Notes: a model not told the origin generated them from the letters alone. Shown: positions 42,833-52,813, counted from the stretch's first letter. The stretch is 64,000 bases of DNA from G963662905 sp963676415 (GCA_963676415.1 OY781097.1:2666001-2730000), one strand, 5' to 3'. Program-made: numbers and translations.

Positions 42833-45800
42833 ATGGAAAAGAAAAAGAATTTTATCACATGCGACGGGAACATGGCGGCATCACATTGTGCCTACATGTT
42901 CAGCGAAGTTGCAGCCATTTATCCAATTACGCCATCATCAACAATGGCCGAGTATATTGATGAGTGGGCTGCTTTTGGCAGAAAGAACATTTTTGGAGAG
43001 GAAGTTAAGGTTGTTGAAATGCAATCTGAAGGTGGTGCTGCCGGTGCTGTACACGGTTCCCTGCAGTCAGGTGCTTTAACTTCAACATTTACTGCATCAC
43101 AGGGCCTCCTGCTGATGATTCCTAATATGTACAAGATTTCCGGTGAACTCCTTCCGGGCGTTTTCCACGTAAGTGCACGTAGCCTTGCAGCTCAGGCACT
43201 TTCGATTTTTGGCGACCACTCCGATGTGATGAGTGCACGTCAAACCGGATTTGCTTTCCTGGCTACAGGAAGTATCCAGCAGATTATGGACCTGGCAGGT
43301 GTTGCGCACCTTGCTTCGATTAAGTCCAGTATTCCTTTCGTCCATTTCTTCGATGGTTTCCGTTCTTCGCACGAAATTCAAAAAGTGGAAGCTCCTTCTA
43401 CCGAAGATATGGCCAAACTGGTCGATTATGAAGCATTGCAGCGTTTCCGCGATAACGCACTCAATCCCGAGCATCCCGTAACGCGCGGTACTGCACAAAA
43501 CCCGGATATCTACTTCCAGGCACGCGAAGCAGCAAACAAATTCTATGATGTTGTTCCCGATATCGTTGAAGATTATATGCAGGAAATCACAAAACTGACC
43601 GGACGCGAATATCATCCGTTCACTTATTGTGGTGCCCCTGATGCTGAAAACGTGATTATTGCAATGGGTTCTGTAACCGAAACCATCCGCGAAGTAATTG
43701 AAGCACGCGTTGCCAATGGCGAAAAAATCGGTCTGGTAAGCGTACACCTTTATCGCCCCTTCTCCGCAAAATATTTCTTCAAGGCGATTCCTGAAACAGT
43801 GAAACGTATTGCTGTGCTTGACCGCACAAAAGAACCGGGCGCAAACGGCGAACCATTGTACCTCGACGTAAAAGACCTCTATTACGGAAAGGAAAATGCG
43901 CCTCTGATCGTAGGCGGACGTTATGGCCTCAGCTCAAAAGATACCACTCCTTCGCAAATTGTTGCCGTGCTGGATAACCTTGCTGCTGCTGAACCAAAGA
44001 ATGGGTTCACCGTAGGTATCGAAGATGACGTTACTTTCAAATCGCTCCCACTGGGCGAGGAGGTGAGCTTTGCCCCTGAAGGAACATATGAAGCGAAATT
44101 CTATGGCCTCGGTTCTGATGGTACTGTAGGCGCCAACAAAAACTCGATTAAAATTATTGGTGACAATACCGATAAATTTGTTCAGGCATATTTTGCTTAC
44201 GACAGTAAGAAATCCGGTGGTTTCACAGCATCGCACCTGCGTTTCGGTGATAAACCCATCCGTTCTACTTATCTGGTAAATACTCCTGATTTTGTTGCTT
44301 GCCATGTTCCCGCATATCTCGAAATGTACGATATGCTCAAAGGAATCAAGCCGGGCGGTACATTCCTTTTCAACTCCATCTGGGATGCTGAGGAAACCAA
44401 AAAGCGCCTTCCCGACCATATGAAGAAAACGCTGGCCGAGAAGAATATCAATTTCTACATCATCAATGCCACCAGCATTGCCGAAGAAATAGGTCTGGGT
44501 ACGCGTACCAATACCATCATGCAGTCTGCTTTCTTTAAAGTAGCCGAAATTATTCCCTACGAGCAGGCCGTTGAACAAATGAAGGTTTTCATTAAGAAAT
44601 CCTATGGCCGTAAAGGTGAGGAAATCGTAAAAATGAACAATGCTGCTGTTGACCGTGGCGGCGATGTAACTAAAGTAGAGGTCCCTGCTGATTGGGCTGA
44701 TATAGTTGTTGTACCAAAGGAAGAAAGGAATGTTCCTGATTTCATCAAAAACGTAGCGGATCCAATCAACGCTCAAAAAGGTGATGACCTTCCGGTAAGT
44801 GCATTCATCAACCGTGAAGACGGTACTTTCCCATCAGGTACAACAAAATATGAAAAACGTGGTGTAGCTGTGAACGTCCCGGAATGGATTTCCGGAAACT
44901 GTATCCAGTGTAACCAGTGTGCTTACGTTTGTCCGCATGCTGCAATCCGTCCGTTCCTGCTGAACGAAGATGAAGTTGCAAAGGCTCCCGCAAATACAGA
45001 AACAATCAAAGCCAATGGTAAAGCTGCTGCCGGACTCCAGTTCCGCATCCAGGTGAGCCCGCTCGATTGTACAGGCTGCGGTAACTGTGCCGACGTTTGT
45101 CCTGCAAAGAACAAAGCACTTGTAATGAAGCATCTGGAAACTCAGATGGATGAAAAAGAACGCTTTGAATATATGGACGAAAAAGTGGGATACAAAGAAA
45201 AAGTATTCGACAAAAAGACCAATCTGAAGAGCAGTCAGTTTGCACAGCCATTGTTTGAGTTCTCCGGAGCTTGTGCCGGCTGTGGTGAAACGCCATATAT
45301 CAAACTGATTACCCAACTTTTCGGCGAACGTATGATGATTGCTAACGCCACGGGTTGTTCTTCAATTTATGGTGGTTCTGCTCCATCTACTCCATACTGT
45401 GCCAATTACGAATCAGGTCATGGCCCTGCATGGGCAAACTCACTGTTTGAAGATAATGCCGAATATGGTTTCGGTATGGCAACCGGTGTTGACAAACTCC
45501 GTGAGCGTATCGCATTGCGCATGACAACTTCCATGGAAAACGGTATTTCAGATGAACTGAAAGCTGCTTACCAGAAGTGGATCGAAAATATGCATGATGC
45601 CGATGGTTCAAAAGCTGCTACAGAAGAGCTGATGCCATTGCTGAAAACTGCTAACGACCAAACAGCCAAAGAAATCCTCAGCCTTGAGCAGTACCTCGTG
45701 AAAAAATCCGTTTGGGTTATCGGTGGTGACGGCTGGGCTTACGATATCGGATACGGCGGCCTCGATCACGTTATTGCTTCTGGTCAGGATATCAACCTGC

Positions 45801-46369
45801 TGGTACTCGATACCGAAGTATATTCCAATACGGGCGGTCAGTCATCAAAATCTACTCCGGTTGGCGCTGTAGCGAAATTTGCTGCCAGCGGTAAAAAAGT
45901 CCGGAAAAAAGACCTTGGTGCTATGGCCATGACCTACGGTTATGTTTATGTAGCACAGGTTGCAATGGGTGCAAGCCAGGCGCAATTCTTTAAAGCAGTG
46001 AAAGAAGCCGAAGCTTATCCCGGACCATCCATCATTATTGCTTATGCTCCTTGTATCAACCACGGCCTGCGTGCAGGTATGGGAAAAACACAGGAAGAAG
46101 AAAAGCAAGCTGTGAAGGCCGGTTACTGGCACCTTTATCGCTATAACCCTGATCTGGAAGAAGAAGGTAAAAACCCATTCCAAATCGATAGCAAAGAACC
46201 CGACTGGAACCTCTTCCAGGATTTCCTTAACGGTGAAGTTCGTTATACATCACTGAAAAAATCCTTCCCGGAAGAAGCTAAAGAATTGTTTGTTAGCGCA
46301 GAAGAAAATGCAAAATGGCGCTATAAACAATATCAGCGCCTTGCTGCAATGGATTTCTCAAAAGAGTAA
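42833..46369 (+). CDS. nifJ: Pyruvate:ferredoxin (flavodoxin) oxidoreductase
   Basis: 1178 residues, single-chain type. Domain I starts with TCDGNMAASHCAYMFSEVAA and includes YPITPSSTMAEYIDEWA. Two [4Fe-4S] ferredoxin clusters are seen at about 690-701 (CIQCNQCAYVCP) and 746-757 (CTGCGNCADVCP). The third, proximal cluster ligands begin with CAGCGE at about 814, and the thiamine-diphosphate site is GDGWAYDIGYGGLDHV near 963. It decarboxylates pyruvate to acetyl-CoA and CO2 and passes electrons to ferredoxin or to the flavodoxin encoded at 9.0-9.5 kb. The start ATG 42833 gives the family N-terminus. The enzyme indicates anaerobic or microaerobic metabolism. Confidence 0.97.
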   Translation: MEKKKNFITCDGNMAASHCAYMFSEVAAIYPITPSSTMAEYIDEWAAFGRKNIFGEEVKVVEMQSEGGAAGAVHGSLQSGALTSTFTASQGLLLMIPNMYKISGELLPGVFHVSARSLAAQALSIFGDHSDVMSARQTGFAFLATGSIQQIMDLAGVAHLASIKSSIPFVHFFDGFRSSHEIQKVEAPSTEDMAKLVDYEALQRFRDNALNPEHPVTRGTAQNPDIYFQAREAANKFYDVVPDIVEDYMQEITKLTGREYHPFTYCGAPDAENVIIAMGSVTETIREVIEARVANGEKIGLVSVHLYRPFSAKYFFKAIPETVKRIAVLDRTKEPGANGEPLYLDVKDLYYGKENAPLIVGGRYGLSSKDTTPSQIVAVLDNLAAAEPKNGFTVGIEDDVTFKSLPLGEEVSFAPEGTYEAKFYGLGSDGTVGANKNSIKIIGDNTDKFVQAYFAYDSKKSGGFTASHLRFGDKPIRSTYLVNTPDFVACHVPAYLEMYDMLKGIKPGGTFLFNSIWDAEETKKRLPDHMKKTLAEKNINFYIINATSIAEEIGLGTRTNTIMQSAFFKVAEIIPYEQAVEQMKVFIKKSYGRKGEEIVKMNNAAVDRGGDVTKVEVPADWADIVVVPKEERNVPDFIKNVADPINAQKGDDLPVSAFINREDGTFPSGTTKYEKRGVAVNVPEWISGNCIQCNQCAYVCPHAAIRPFLLNEDEVAKAPANTETIKANGKAAAGLQFRIQVSPLDCTGCGNCADVCPAKNKALVMKHLETQMDEKERFEYMDEKVGYKEKVFDKKTNLKSSQFAQPLFEFSGACAGCGETPYIKLITQLFGERMMIANATGCSSIYGGSAPSTPYCANYESGHGPAWANSLFEDNAEYGFGMATGVDKLRERIALRMTTSMENGISDELKAAYQKWIENMHDADGSKAATEELMPLLKTANDQTAKEILSLEQYLVKKSVWVIGGDGWAYDIGYGGLDHVIASGQDINLLVLDTEVYSNTGGQSSKSTPVGAVAKFAASGKKVRKKDLGAMAMTYGYVYVAQVAMGASQAQFFKAVKEAEAYPGPSIIIAYAPCINHGLRAGMGKTQEEEKQAVKAGYWHLYRYNPDLEEEGKNPFQIDSKEPDWNLFQDFLNGEVRYTSLKKSFPEEAKELFVSAEENAKWRYKQYQRLAAMDFSKE

Positions 46370-46390
46370 CATAAATCCACATTATATCAA

Positions 46391-46417
46391 AAGGCGGACT
46401 TCGGTTCGCCTTTTTTT
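46391..46417 (+). terminator. Terminator after nifJ
   Basis: Stem AAGGCG(GA) / (TT)CGCCTT with a CTTCGG-type loop and a T7 tail. Confidence 0.85.
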
Positions 46418-46471
46418 ATGCCTTTTGCCGTTGTTTTGAGTCATTTTAGTAATTTGCCGAAAATTTGAACT

Positions 46472-47284
46472 ATGAAAAAAATCAATGGAATTTTATTGTT
46501 TGCCCTGGCTTTTGTCCTCCTCTTTTCATCATGCATGAAAATGGAATCCAATGAGCAAAAATCTGTAAAACAGGGAATTAACGATTATATGCTGTTGGCA
46601 ACGGTCTATCAGCAAAATGCAGCGGAAACGCGGGCGCTCTGCTATCAGGCGTTTAATGCCGCCAGGCTTTCGCTGGATGCGCAACTCTCTGAATTTAACA
46701 GCGATAAAAAACCATGCGTTGTAGTGGATATCGATGAAACCATGCTCGACAACAGCCCTTTTGAAGTGAAATGTATTTTGGATCAGACCAATTATCCTGT
46801 GGGATGGGATGAATGGATCAATAAAGCAGAGGCAATAGTCATTCCCGGAGCCCTTGCTTTTACGAATTATGCCAAAGAAATAGGTGTGGAGGTTTTCTAT
46901 ATCACAAACCGTAAGCAGAAATACATGGAGCAAACACTGGATAATCTGCGGAAGCAAGATTTCCCCTTTGCTGATACAGCTCATTTGATGTTAAGGACCA
47001 CAACTTCCGATAAGCAGGCGCGCCGTGATAAAGTGATGGAAAATTATGAAATCCTGATCCTTGCCGGAGATAACCTGGCCGATTTTGATCAAGTGTTCGT
47101 AAACCTGAATTTGGCTGACCGAAAGGACTTAACCGACCAGATGAAAGATGAATTTGGCCATCGTTTTATTGTATTGCCCAATACCACTTATGGCGATTGG
47201 GAATCGGCCATTTATGAAGGAAATCACGATTTGAACCCGCAACAAAAAGTAGAAAAACTGAAATCTGTTTTGAAGGGGTTTTAA
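46472..47284 (+). CDS. Class C acid phosphatase, lipoprotein e(P4) family
   Basis: 270 residues: a lipoprotein signal with Cys21 (LFSSCMKMES), then a HAD-type fold with the catalytic DxDxT motif VVDIDETMLDNSPFE (about 88-102), ALAFTNYAKEIGVEVFYITNRKQ (motif II) and LILAGDNLADFDQVF (motif IV, about 196-210). It is an outer-membrane or periplasmic nucleotidase/phosphatase that salvages nucleosides such as NMN or NAD precursors. Its stop overlaps the convergent cyclo-ligase gene by 4 bp. Confidence 0.92.
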   Translation: MKKINGILLFALAFVLLFSSCMKMESNEQKSVKQGINDYMLLATVYQQNAAETRALCYQAFNAARLSLDAQLSEFNSDKKPCVVVDIDETMLDNSPFEVKCILDQTNYPVGWDEWINKAEAIVIPGALAFTNYAKEIGVEVFYITNRKQKYMEQTLDNLRKQDFPFADTAHLMLRTTTSDKQARRDKVMENYEILILAGDNLADFDQVFVNLNLADRKDLTDQMKDEFGHRFIVLPNTTYGDWESAIYEGNHDLNPQQKVEKLKSVLKGF

Positions 47285-47832
47285 CCCACAATTACCATGT
47301 CCATCGGAATGTCCCGTTCATCCACAGGTATTTGATCAAAAAACTGAAAATCAAAACAAATGCCGGTTTTTGTGGCTTTGCTGTTTTTGAGCAGTTTGTC
47401 ATAGAATGCCTTGCCGCGGCCCATGCGGTTGTTATGCTTATCAAATGCCTGTCCGGGGACGACAATCAGATCAATATCTTCAGCATTTGCTTTTAATCCT
47501 GCAATGGGTTCCGGAATGCCGTATTTATGGCCGCTTTCCATTTGCTTCAACCCATCGAAACGCCGGATTTCGATTTCATCGCCAATAATTGCAGGGAGGA
47601 AAATTTGTTTTTCTGAACTCCATTCCACCACAAAATCATGGGTAAACACTTCGTCTTTCATCGACCAAAACAACATGATGTTCCGGCTGTTTTGAAATTC
47701 AGGGCATTGTCTTAATTGCCTGAGCACTTCCCGGGATTTTCGTTTGTGTTCATCGGCAGGAAATGTTTTAAAAAGGACTTTGATTTGCTTGCGCAATGCT
47801 TTTTTTTGTTCAAAAATATCCATGGGAAACAA
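47281..47832 (-). CDS. fau: 5-formyltetrahydrofolate cyclo-ligase
   Basis: 183 residues. N-terminal EQKKALRKQIKVLF (MTHFS-type), middle YGIPEPI (about 101-107), and the signature VVPGQAFDKHNNRMGRGKAFYDKLL (about 126-150) with the nucleotide-binding GRGKxFYD motif, followed by ATKTGICFDFQFFDQIPVDERDIPMDMV. It converts 5-formyl-THF to 5,10-methenyl-THF using ATP. Start at 47832 or at Met4 are both possible. Convergent overlap of 4 bp with the acid phosphatase gene. Confidence 0.92.
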   Translation of the reverse strand: MFPMDIFEQKKALRKQIKVLFKTFPADEHKRKSREVLRQLRQCPEFQNSRNIMLFWSMKDEVFTHDFVVEWSSEKQIFLPAIIGDEIEIRRFDGLKQMESGHKYGIPEPIAGLKANAEDIDLIVVPGQAFDKHNNRMGRGKAFYDKLLKNSKATKTGICFDFQFFDQIPVDERDIPMDMVIVG

Positions 47833-47835
47833 AAT

Positions 47836-47870
47836 GCAAAAAAAGCCGACAATTAAATTTTGCCGGCTTA
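47836..47870 (-). terminator. Terminator following sppA
   Basis: On the minus strand AAGCCGGCA ... TGTCGGCTT with 6 well-paired bases and an extended T-run. It lies between sppA and the cyclo-ligase gene, so it probably limits read-through. Confidence 0.7.
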
Positions 47871-47890
47871 ATTATATTTATAAAACTTAA

Positions 47891-49657
47891 TTACTCGATA
47901 ATCATATCAAACGGCACCCGCGCCTTAACACGTTCCCCGTCGGCAAGATGTTTGATGCCTTTGGCGTATTTGCCATAAGGGCCGAGCAGTTGTTCTGCTT
48001 CAATTTTTGCATTTCCGCTAAGGTCGGAAAGGATTTGCTCAAAAGGATCTTTGCGCTCGGGAAGCACATCAAGTTTGTAGTTTTCTACGCCAATTTTCGC
48101 TGCGGCATAGGCCAGGGCATCTTCCAGATTTCCGTAAGCATCCACAAGGCCCAATCCTAAAGCATCCGCACCAGACCAAACACGACCCTGACCAATGCTG
48201 TCAACATATTCGGGCGTCATGCCACGGCCTTCTGCAACGTGATGGATAAAGGTTTGGTAAATGTCGTTGACACCTCTTTGCATCACCTCTCGCTGGTAAG
48301 GCGAAAGTGGCTTCATGATACCGAAGTAGTCAGAGTTTTTGTTGGTGCTGACCTCGTCAATATTTACGCCCAGTATTTCATTCATGGCTTTTTGCGCATT
48401 GGGAATCAGGCCAAATACACCGATGGAACCCGTAAGTGTGGTTTTGTCGGCAAAGATGTGGTCGGCCTTACAGCTGATATAATATCCGCCCGAAGCGGCA
48501 TAATCGCCCATGGAAACAATAAATGGCTTGGCTTTTTTTGCCAGTTCTGCTTCGCGCAGGATGATTTCACTGGCCAAAGCACTGCCGCCGGGAGAGTTTA
48601 CGCGCAGTACAATTGCTTTCACTTTGTCGTCTAAACGTGCTTTGCGTATGGCTTTGCTGATGCCTTCCGAACCAATAACCTGGTCGCCGCCTTTGCCCAT
48701 TACAATTTCGCCGGAAGCATAAATTACAGCAATGCGGTTTTTGAAATCCAATGTACGCTCAACAGGCCATGGTGCCTTATGGTAATCAGCAAGTGAAACT
48801 GTTTTTAAATCATCCGGATTGTCCACTTTGCCCTCTTCCATGAGCAAGGCCAAAAATTCATCTTTGTAAATCAGCTCATCAATCATATTCAGTTCTTTGG
48901 CTTCTTTGCCGGAGGTTGCCGTTAGTTCATCAGCGATTTTGTTCAGTTCATCAATGCTGATGTTGCGTGCTGTGGAAATATCGGCCAGCATTGCATCCCA
49001 GATGCTGTTGAGCAGTTTCTCCATTTGTTCGCGGTTGGCTTCGCTCATTTTGTTGAGCACGAAAGGCTCCACAGCGCTTTTGTATTTTCCAACGCGGATC
49101 ACCTGCATCTCAATATCGAGTTTATCGAGCAGCCCTTTGTAGAACATGATCTGCGCACCCAAACCTTTGAAAGTAAAACTGCCTTCAGGGTTCACGCAGA
49201 TTTTGTCCGTAGCGGTTGCCAGGTAATAGGCGCCCTGTCCCATATCGTTGGCGTAGGTATAAATAAATTTACCTGATTCCTTGAATTTCACTATGGCTTC
49301 ACGGATTTCCTGAATGTTGGCTATTCCTCCGCTCAGGCCCTCAACATTGAGGTAAACACCGATGATTTTCGGGTCAACGGCAGCTTTTTCCAGGTTCTTT
49401 GTTATCCGGTCGAGTCCCATTGCTTTTTCATTCATGCCCGGATAAATCTCCGACAGGTCGAAAGGCATATTCGGTTCGCGGTCAACCACTGGATTGTTTA
49501 GTTTTAAAACCAGAATGCTGTTGTTTTCCACTATGGTTTCTTTTTCCGACATGCTTACCATGGCCGAGATCATGGCAAAAATGAAGATAAAAACCAGGAA
49601 AAGAGTCACAATTGTCCCCAGAACGGAGGCAAAGAAAAATTTGAAAAATTGCTTCAT
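47891..49657 (-). CDS. sppA: Signal peptide peptidase SppA, 67-kDa type
   Basis: 588 residues: one N-terminal membrane anchor (about 8-32), then two tandem S49 domains. The Lys of the Ser-Lys dyad is Lys193 in VGKYKSAVEPF in the first domain, and the nucleophile is Ser389 in VSMGDYAASGGYYISC in the second, matching E. coli SppA. It degrades released signal peptides in the inner membrane. The start (MKQFFKFFFASVLG) is divergent from the aspartyl protease gene. No neighbouring sohB-like partner. Confidence 0.95.
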   Translation of the reverse strand: MKQFFKFFFASVLGTIVTLFLVFIFIFAMISAMVSMSEKETIVENNSILVLKLNNPVVDREPNMPFDLSEIYPGMNEKAMGLDRITKNLEKAAVDPKIIGVYLNVEGLSGGIANIQEIREAIVKFKESGKFIYTYANDMGQGAYYLATATDKICVNPEGSFTFKGLGAQIMFYKGLLDKLDIEMQVIRVGKYKSAVEPFVLNKMSEANREQMEKLLNSIWDAMLADISTARNISIDELNKIADELTATSGKEAKELNMIDELIYKDEFLALLMEEGKVDNPDDLKTVSLADYHKAPWPVERTLDFKNRIAVIYASGEIVMGKGGDQVIGSEGISKAIRKARLDDKVKAIVLRVNSPGGSALASEIILREAELAKKAKPFIVSMGDYAASGGYYISCKADHIFADKTTLTGSIGVFGLIPNAQKAMNEILGVNIDEVSTNKNSDYFGIMKPLSPYQREVMQRGVNDIYQTFIHHVAEGRGMTPEYVDSIGQGRVWSGADALGLGLVDAYGNLEDALAYAAAKIGVENYKLDVLPERKDPFEQILSDLSGNAKIEAEQLLGPYGKYAKGIKHLADGERVKARVPFDMIIE

Positions 49658-49789
49658 GATAAAATTTTTTGGAGTGATTTGAATGCAATAATACTAAGAA
49701 AAATTCAAAAACGGAACAAGAAAGCCTTTTCAAATGGTCATCTTTCAGGAGGGCCGTTGTTTGGTTTTGGAATACATTACCTTTGTCCC

Positions 49790-50632
49790 ATGCAAAATAC
49801 AGATCATTATAAACTGGAACTGATCGAAATGGAAATGGGCGGCTGCCTGTTGTTTGCTGAAGCTTTGGCCGGGGATGAAAAATACCGCCTGATGCTCGAT
49901 AGTGGTGCTAACAGAAGTTTTGTGCACCGTGCGGCTTCAGTTGATGAAGCAAAGGATGATAAGCAACGGACTGCTTCAGGAATTGGTCAAAGTCCTGATC
50001 TGCAAATGACCCGGCTTGAAGAAGTCAGCCTTAACGGCATGGAGCTTGCCGATTATTATTTGTTTGTGAAACCACTTGATGGTTTAAACGCGATGATTGC
50101 GCCTTTTAAGGATATCATGGTTCATGGTTTTCTCGGCGGTGATATCCTGAATGCCCTGAAGGCCGTGATCCATTTTGAAGGGCGCATCCTGGAGCTGGCA
50201 GGAAAGCAATTTGATCTGGATATTATACACTATCCCGGCAATATGCTGCATTATTTGCTTGAGATGAATTGGAACGGAACAGTTCTGAACCTGATTGTGG
50301 ATACTGGTGCTTCGCATAGCCTGCTGGATAAAGAAACTATGGAAGGGATTTTTGAGGGGATAGACAAAAAATGGGAAACGGTGGATGTCCCGGTCGCAGG
50401 CATGGGACAACATGCACCAGCCAAATCATCAGAGCCAATAAACGGCCTGCAATGGGGAAAGCTAAACCTGAGCGGGCATCAATTTCTTGGTTTGGATTTT
50501 GAGCATGTACATCAGCTGTTCAAAAAAGAAGGCAAAGAAGGACCGGATATTATTATTGGCAATGATATTCTGGGTACTTTTGCCGACGGAATTGATTACC
50601 GGCTCCAATCAATTAAATTAATCACCGAATAA
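49790..50632 (+). CDS. Retropepsin-like aspartyl protease with two active-site motifs
   Basis: Read from ATG 49790 (MQNTDHYKLELIEMEMG), which avoids an implausible 47-residue leader with no homology signature. The 280-residue product has two aspartyl protease motifs, LMLDSGANRSFV (Asp37) and LIVDTGASHSLL (Asp171), each followed by strand patterns such as MVHGFLGGDIL and DIIIGNDILGTF. One chain thus carries both catalytic aspartates, like a pepsin, but with retropepsin-type domains. No signal peptide is evident. It lies 5 bp before the MATE gene, suggesting co-transcription. Substrate unknown. Confidence 0.85.
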   Translation: MQNTDHYKLELIEMEMGGCLLFAEALAGDEKYRLMLDSGANRSFVHRAASVDEAKDDKQRTASGIGQSPDLQMTRLEEVSLNGMELADYYLFVKPLDGLNAMIAPFKDIMVHGFLGGDILNALKAVIHFEGRILELAGKQFDLDIIHYPGNMLHYLLEMNWNGTVLNLIVDTGASHSLLDKETMEGIFEGIDKKWETVDVPVAGMGQHAPAKSSEPINGLQWGKLNLSGHQFLGLDFEHVHQLFKKEGKEGPDIIIGNDILGTFADGIDYRLQSIKLITE

Positions 50633-50637
50633 ATTGT

Positions 50638-51975
50638 ATGAAGGATCTGACCACAGGTAATGTAGGCCGCCTTATTTTAAATTTTGCAATGCCCATGCTC
50701 CTGGGTAATGTTTTCCAACAATTATATAGTATTGTGGACAGCATTATCGTAGGGAAATATCTGGGCACGGAAGCATTGGCAGCAGTCGGGGCGTCCTTTC
50801 CAATGATTTTTACCCTGATTTCTTTTGTTATTGGAATAGGATCGGGTTTTACCATTGTGATTAGCCAGTATTTTGGGGCAAAACAAATGGAGAACGTAAA
50901 GCGCTCGATTGACACATTATATATATTCCTTTTGCTTGCTTCGACTTTTGTTACCCTGATCGGGATATTTTTTGCCAAGCCCATACTGGAGCTGACCCGC
51001 TTGCCTGAAGAGGTTTTGCCATTGGCAGTAACTTACCTACAAGTATATTTTGCCGGAACCATCACCTTTTTTGGCTTTTCCGGAACCTCTGCTGTACTTC
51101 GTGGTTTGGGCGATTCAAAAACACCTTTGTATTTTTTGGTAATTTCCACCCTGGCCAATATCGTGTTCGATCTTTTGTTTGTCCTTGTGTTTGATTTTGG
51201 AGTGGAAGGTGTAGCTGCAGCTACGGTGATTTCGCAGGCCGGAGCCTTTTTTACACTGGCCTTCTACCTGACCCGCAAGCATGAAATCCTGCGCATCAAC
51301 TGGCGGAAATATGTTTTTGACCGGCCCATCTTTAAAAAAGCACTAAAAATAGGTGTGCCCACGGGCTTCCAGCAAACTTTTGTTGCCCTTGGGATGATGG
51401 CCCTTTTTGGTATCGTCAATACTTTTGGAACCGAAACGGTTGCCGCATACACCATCGCCATGCGCATCGACGGCTTTGCCGCTATGCCGGCCATGAACTT
51501 TGCTGCTGCTTTGGCTGCTTTTGTGGGGCAAAATATCGGCGCCAATAAATTCCACCGTGTTCGTTCCGGACTTACCGCTACCTTTATCATGACGGCAGTA
51601 GTTTCGCTATGCGTCAGCATGATTTCCTTCTTTTTCAGGAGGGAACTGATCGGTGTGTTTACCAATAATGCTGAAGTTATTGAACTTGGTCAACGCTATC
51701 TGTTGATAGTCAGTTGGTTTTATATTATTTTTTCCAGCATGTTTGTTGTAAACGGAGTAATGCGCGGAGCAGGGGATACCTTGATTCCCATGTTTATTAC
51801 GCTTACAGCATTATGGATTGTCCGTGTTCCGATTTCGTATTTTTTTGCCGGAAAAATAGGCATCGACGGAGTTTGGTGGGCCATTCCTGCTGCTTGGGGC
51901 GTGGGCCTGGGGCTCAGCTATATTTATTACCTTACAGGGAAATGGCGCTCCAAAGCTGTTGTTAAGGCAGGGTGA
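50638..51975 (+). CDS. MATE-family efflux transporter
   Basis: 445 residues with 12 membrane helices and the duplicated MatE pattern: NVFQQLYSIVDSIIVGKYLG (about 21-40) and, in the second half, PTGFQQTFVALGMMALFGIV and AALAAFVGQNIGANKFHRVRSG. It is a Na+- or H+-coupled exporter of cationic drugs or metabolites. It starts 5 bp after the aspartyl protease stop. Its 3' end overlaps the convergent lipoprotein gene by 14 bp. Confidence 0.95.
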   Translation: MKDLTTGNVGRLILNFAMPMLLGNVFQQLYSIVDSIIVGKYLGTEALAAVGASFPMIFTLISFVIGIGSGFTIVISQYFGAKQMENVKRSIDTLYIFLLLASTFVTLIGIFFAKPILELTRLPEEVLPLAVTYLQVYFAGTITFFGFSGTSAVLRGLGDSKTPLYFLVISTLANIVFDLLFVLVFDFGVEGVAAATVISQAGAFFTLAFYLTRKHEILRINWRKYVFDRPIFKKALKIGVPTGFQQTFVALGMMALFGIVNTFGTETVAAYTIAMRIDGFAAMPAMNFAAALAAFVGQNIGANKFHRVRSGLTATFIMTAVVSLCVSMISFFFRRELIGVFTNNAEVIELGQRYLLIVSWFYIIFSSMFVVNGVMRGAGDTLIPMFITLTALWIVRVPISYFFAGKIGIDGVWWAIPAAWGVGLGLSYIYYLTGKWRSKAVVKAG

Positions 51976-52813
51976 TAGTGTATTCTACGCCCATAACCGT
52001 TACGGTAATGATTTTATCACATTCGCCATCACCATAATCAACGGTATAAGGAATTAAAGGGTTTTGAACCGAAACAGTTCCACTGACATAGTAAAAGCAG
52101 CCGATATTTTTCCGTAAGGGACTTGTAATCAGGCGGGCAACTGATACATCTCCAATGGTGCCCACACTGCTTCCTGTAATCAGGAATGCATCATCACGCA
52201 TGTCCAAAGGAGTATCAGCGCCTTCAATCCATTCCCGGTAACGCTCGCCATCCCAAAATAATTCCACAGCCCCATTGGCTTCACTAAAAGTGATATTCAA
52301 TTGCGAAACCGCACTAAAATGCAAATTTCCATTATCATTTACGCCAAGGTTTGTTAAAAGGATTTCTCCATTGATCAGGTTGTCATTAACAGCATAATCA
52401 GATGTTGTAATCGAAACCGAACTTCCTGCCAAAGTGTAAGGGCCTGACAGTTCCATGTTAATGGCCCCTCTACGGTATTTTCCGTCCAGACAAAGACAAT
52501 TAGTCTCACCAAAATCAATGCTGATTGACATAGGGAATTCAAAACCGTTGAAATTGATGGAGGCACAAGGGCTCAGACTGGGATAATCATCTGTAGTTGA
52601 TTTGTTAATTGAGCTGACGTGTGCAAAAGCTTCTGCAGCGACTAATTGCATATCGTCATTATAGGTATCGGCCAGGGAAATGCTTTTGGCTTCAGTCAGC
52701 TGAGTATCAGGATTGGCATACGGATTGTTATCGTCATTTTCATCATCCTTACATGCAGGCAATAAAACAATAAAGCTCAGCACAAAGATCAGTGATTTGA
52801 TTAAGTTTTTCAT
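51962..52813 (-). CDS. Hypothetical lipoprotein
   Basis: 283 residues with a lipoprotein signal (LIFVLSFIVLLPAC, Cys21) followed by an acidic stretch (KDDENDDNN), the Bacteroidota surface-export signature. The rest is predicted beta-rich with no recognised motif: ASINFNGFEFPMSISIDFGE, CLDGKYRRGAINMELSG, and the final VDYGDGECDKIITVTVMGVEYT. Four cysteines (about 93, 114, 116, 248) may pair. It follows the LutA-like gene on the same strand by 35 bp and overlaps the MATE gene at the 3' end. Confidence 0.75.
   Translation of the reverse strand: MKNLIKSLIFVLSFIVLLPACKDDENDDNNPYANPDTQLTEAKSISLADTYNDDMQLVAAEAFAHVSSINKSTTDDYPSLSPCASINFNGFEFPMSISIDFGETNCLCLDGKYRRGAINMELSGPYTLAGSSVSITTSDYAVNDNLINGEILLTNLGVNDNGNLHFSAVSQLNITFSEANGAVELFWDGERYREWIEGADTPLDMRDDAFLITGSSVGTIGDVSVARLITSPLRKNIGCFYYVSGTVSVQNPLIPYTVDYGDGECDKIITVTVMGVEYTITLP

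Noticed and set aside
49649..49789. Longer start for the aspartyl protease
   Set aside because: The 47-residue extension overlaps the sppA start and shows no domain-like or signal-like sequence.
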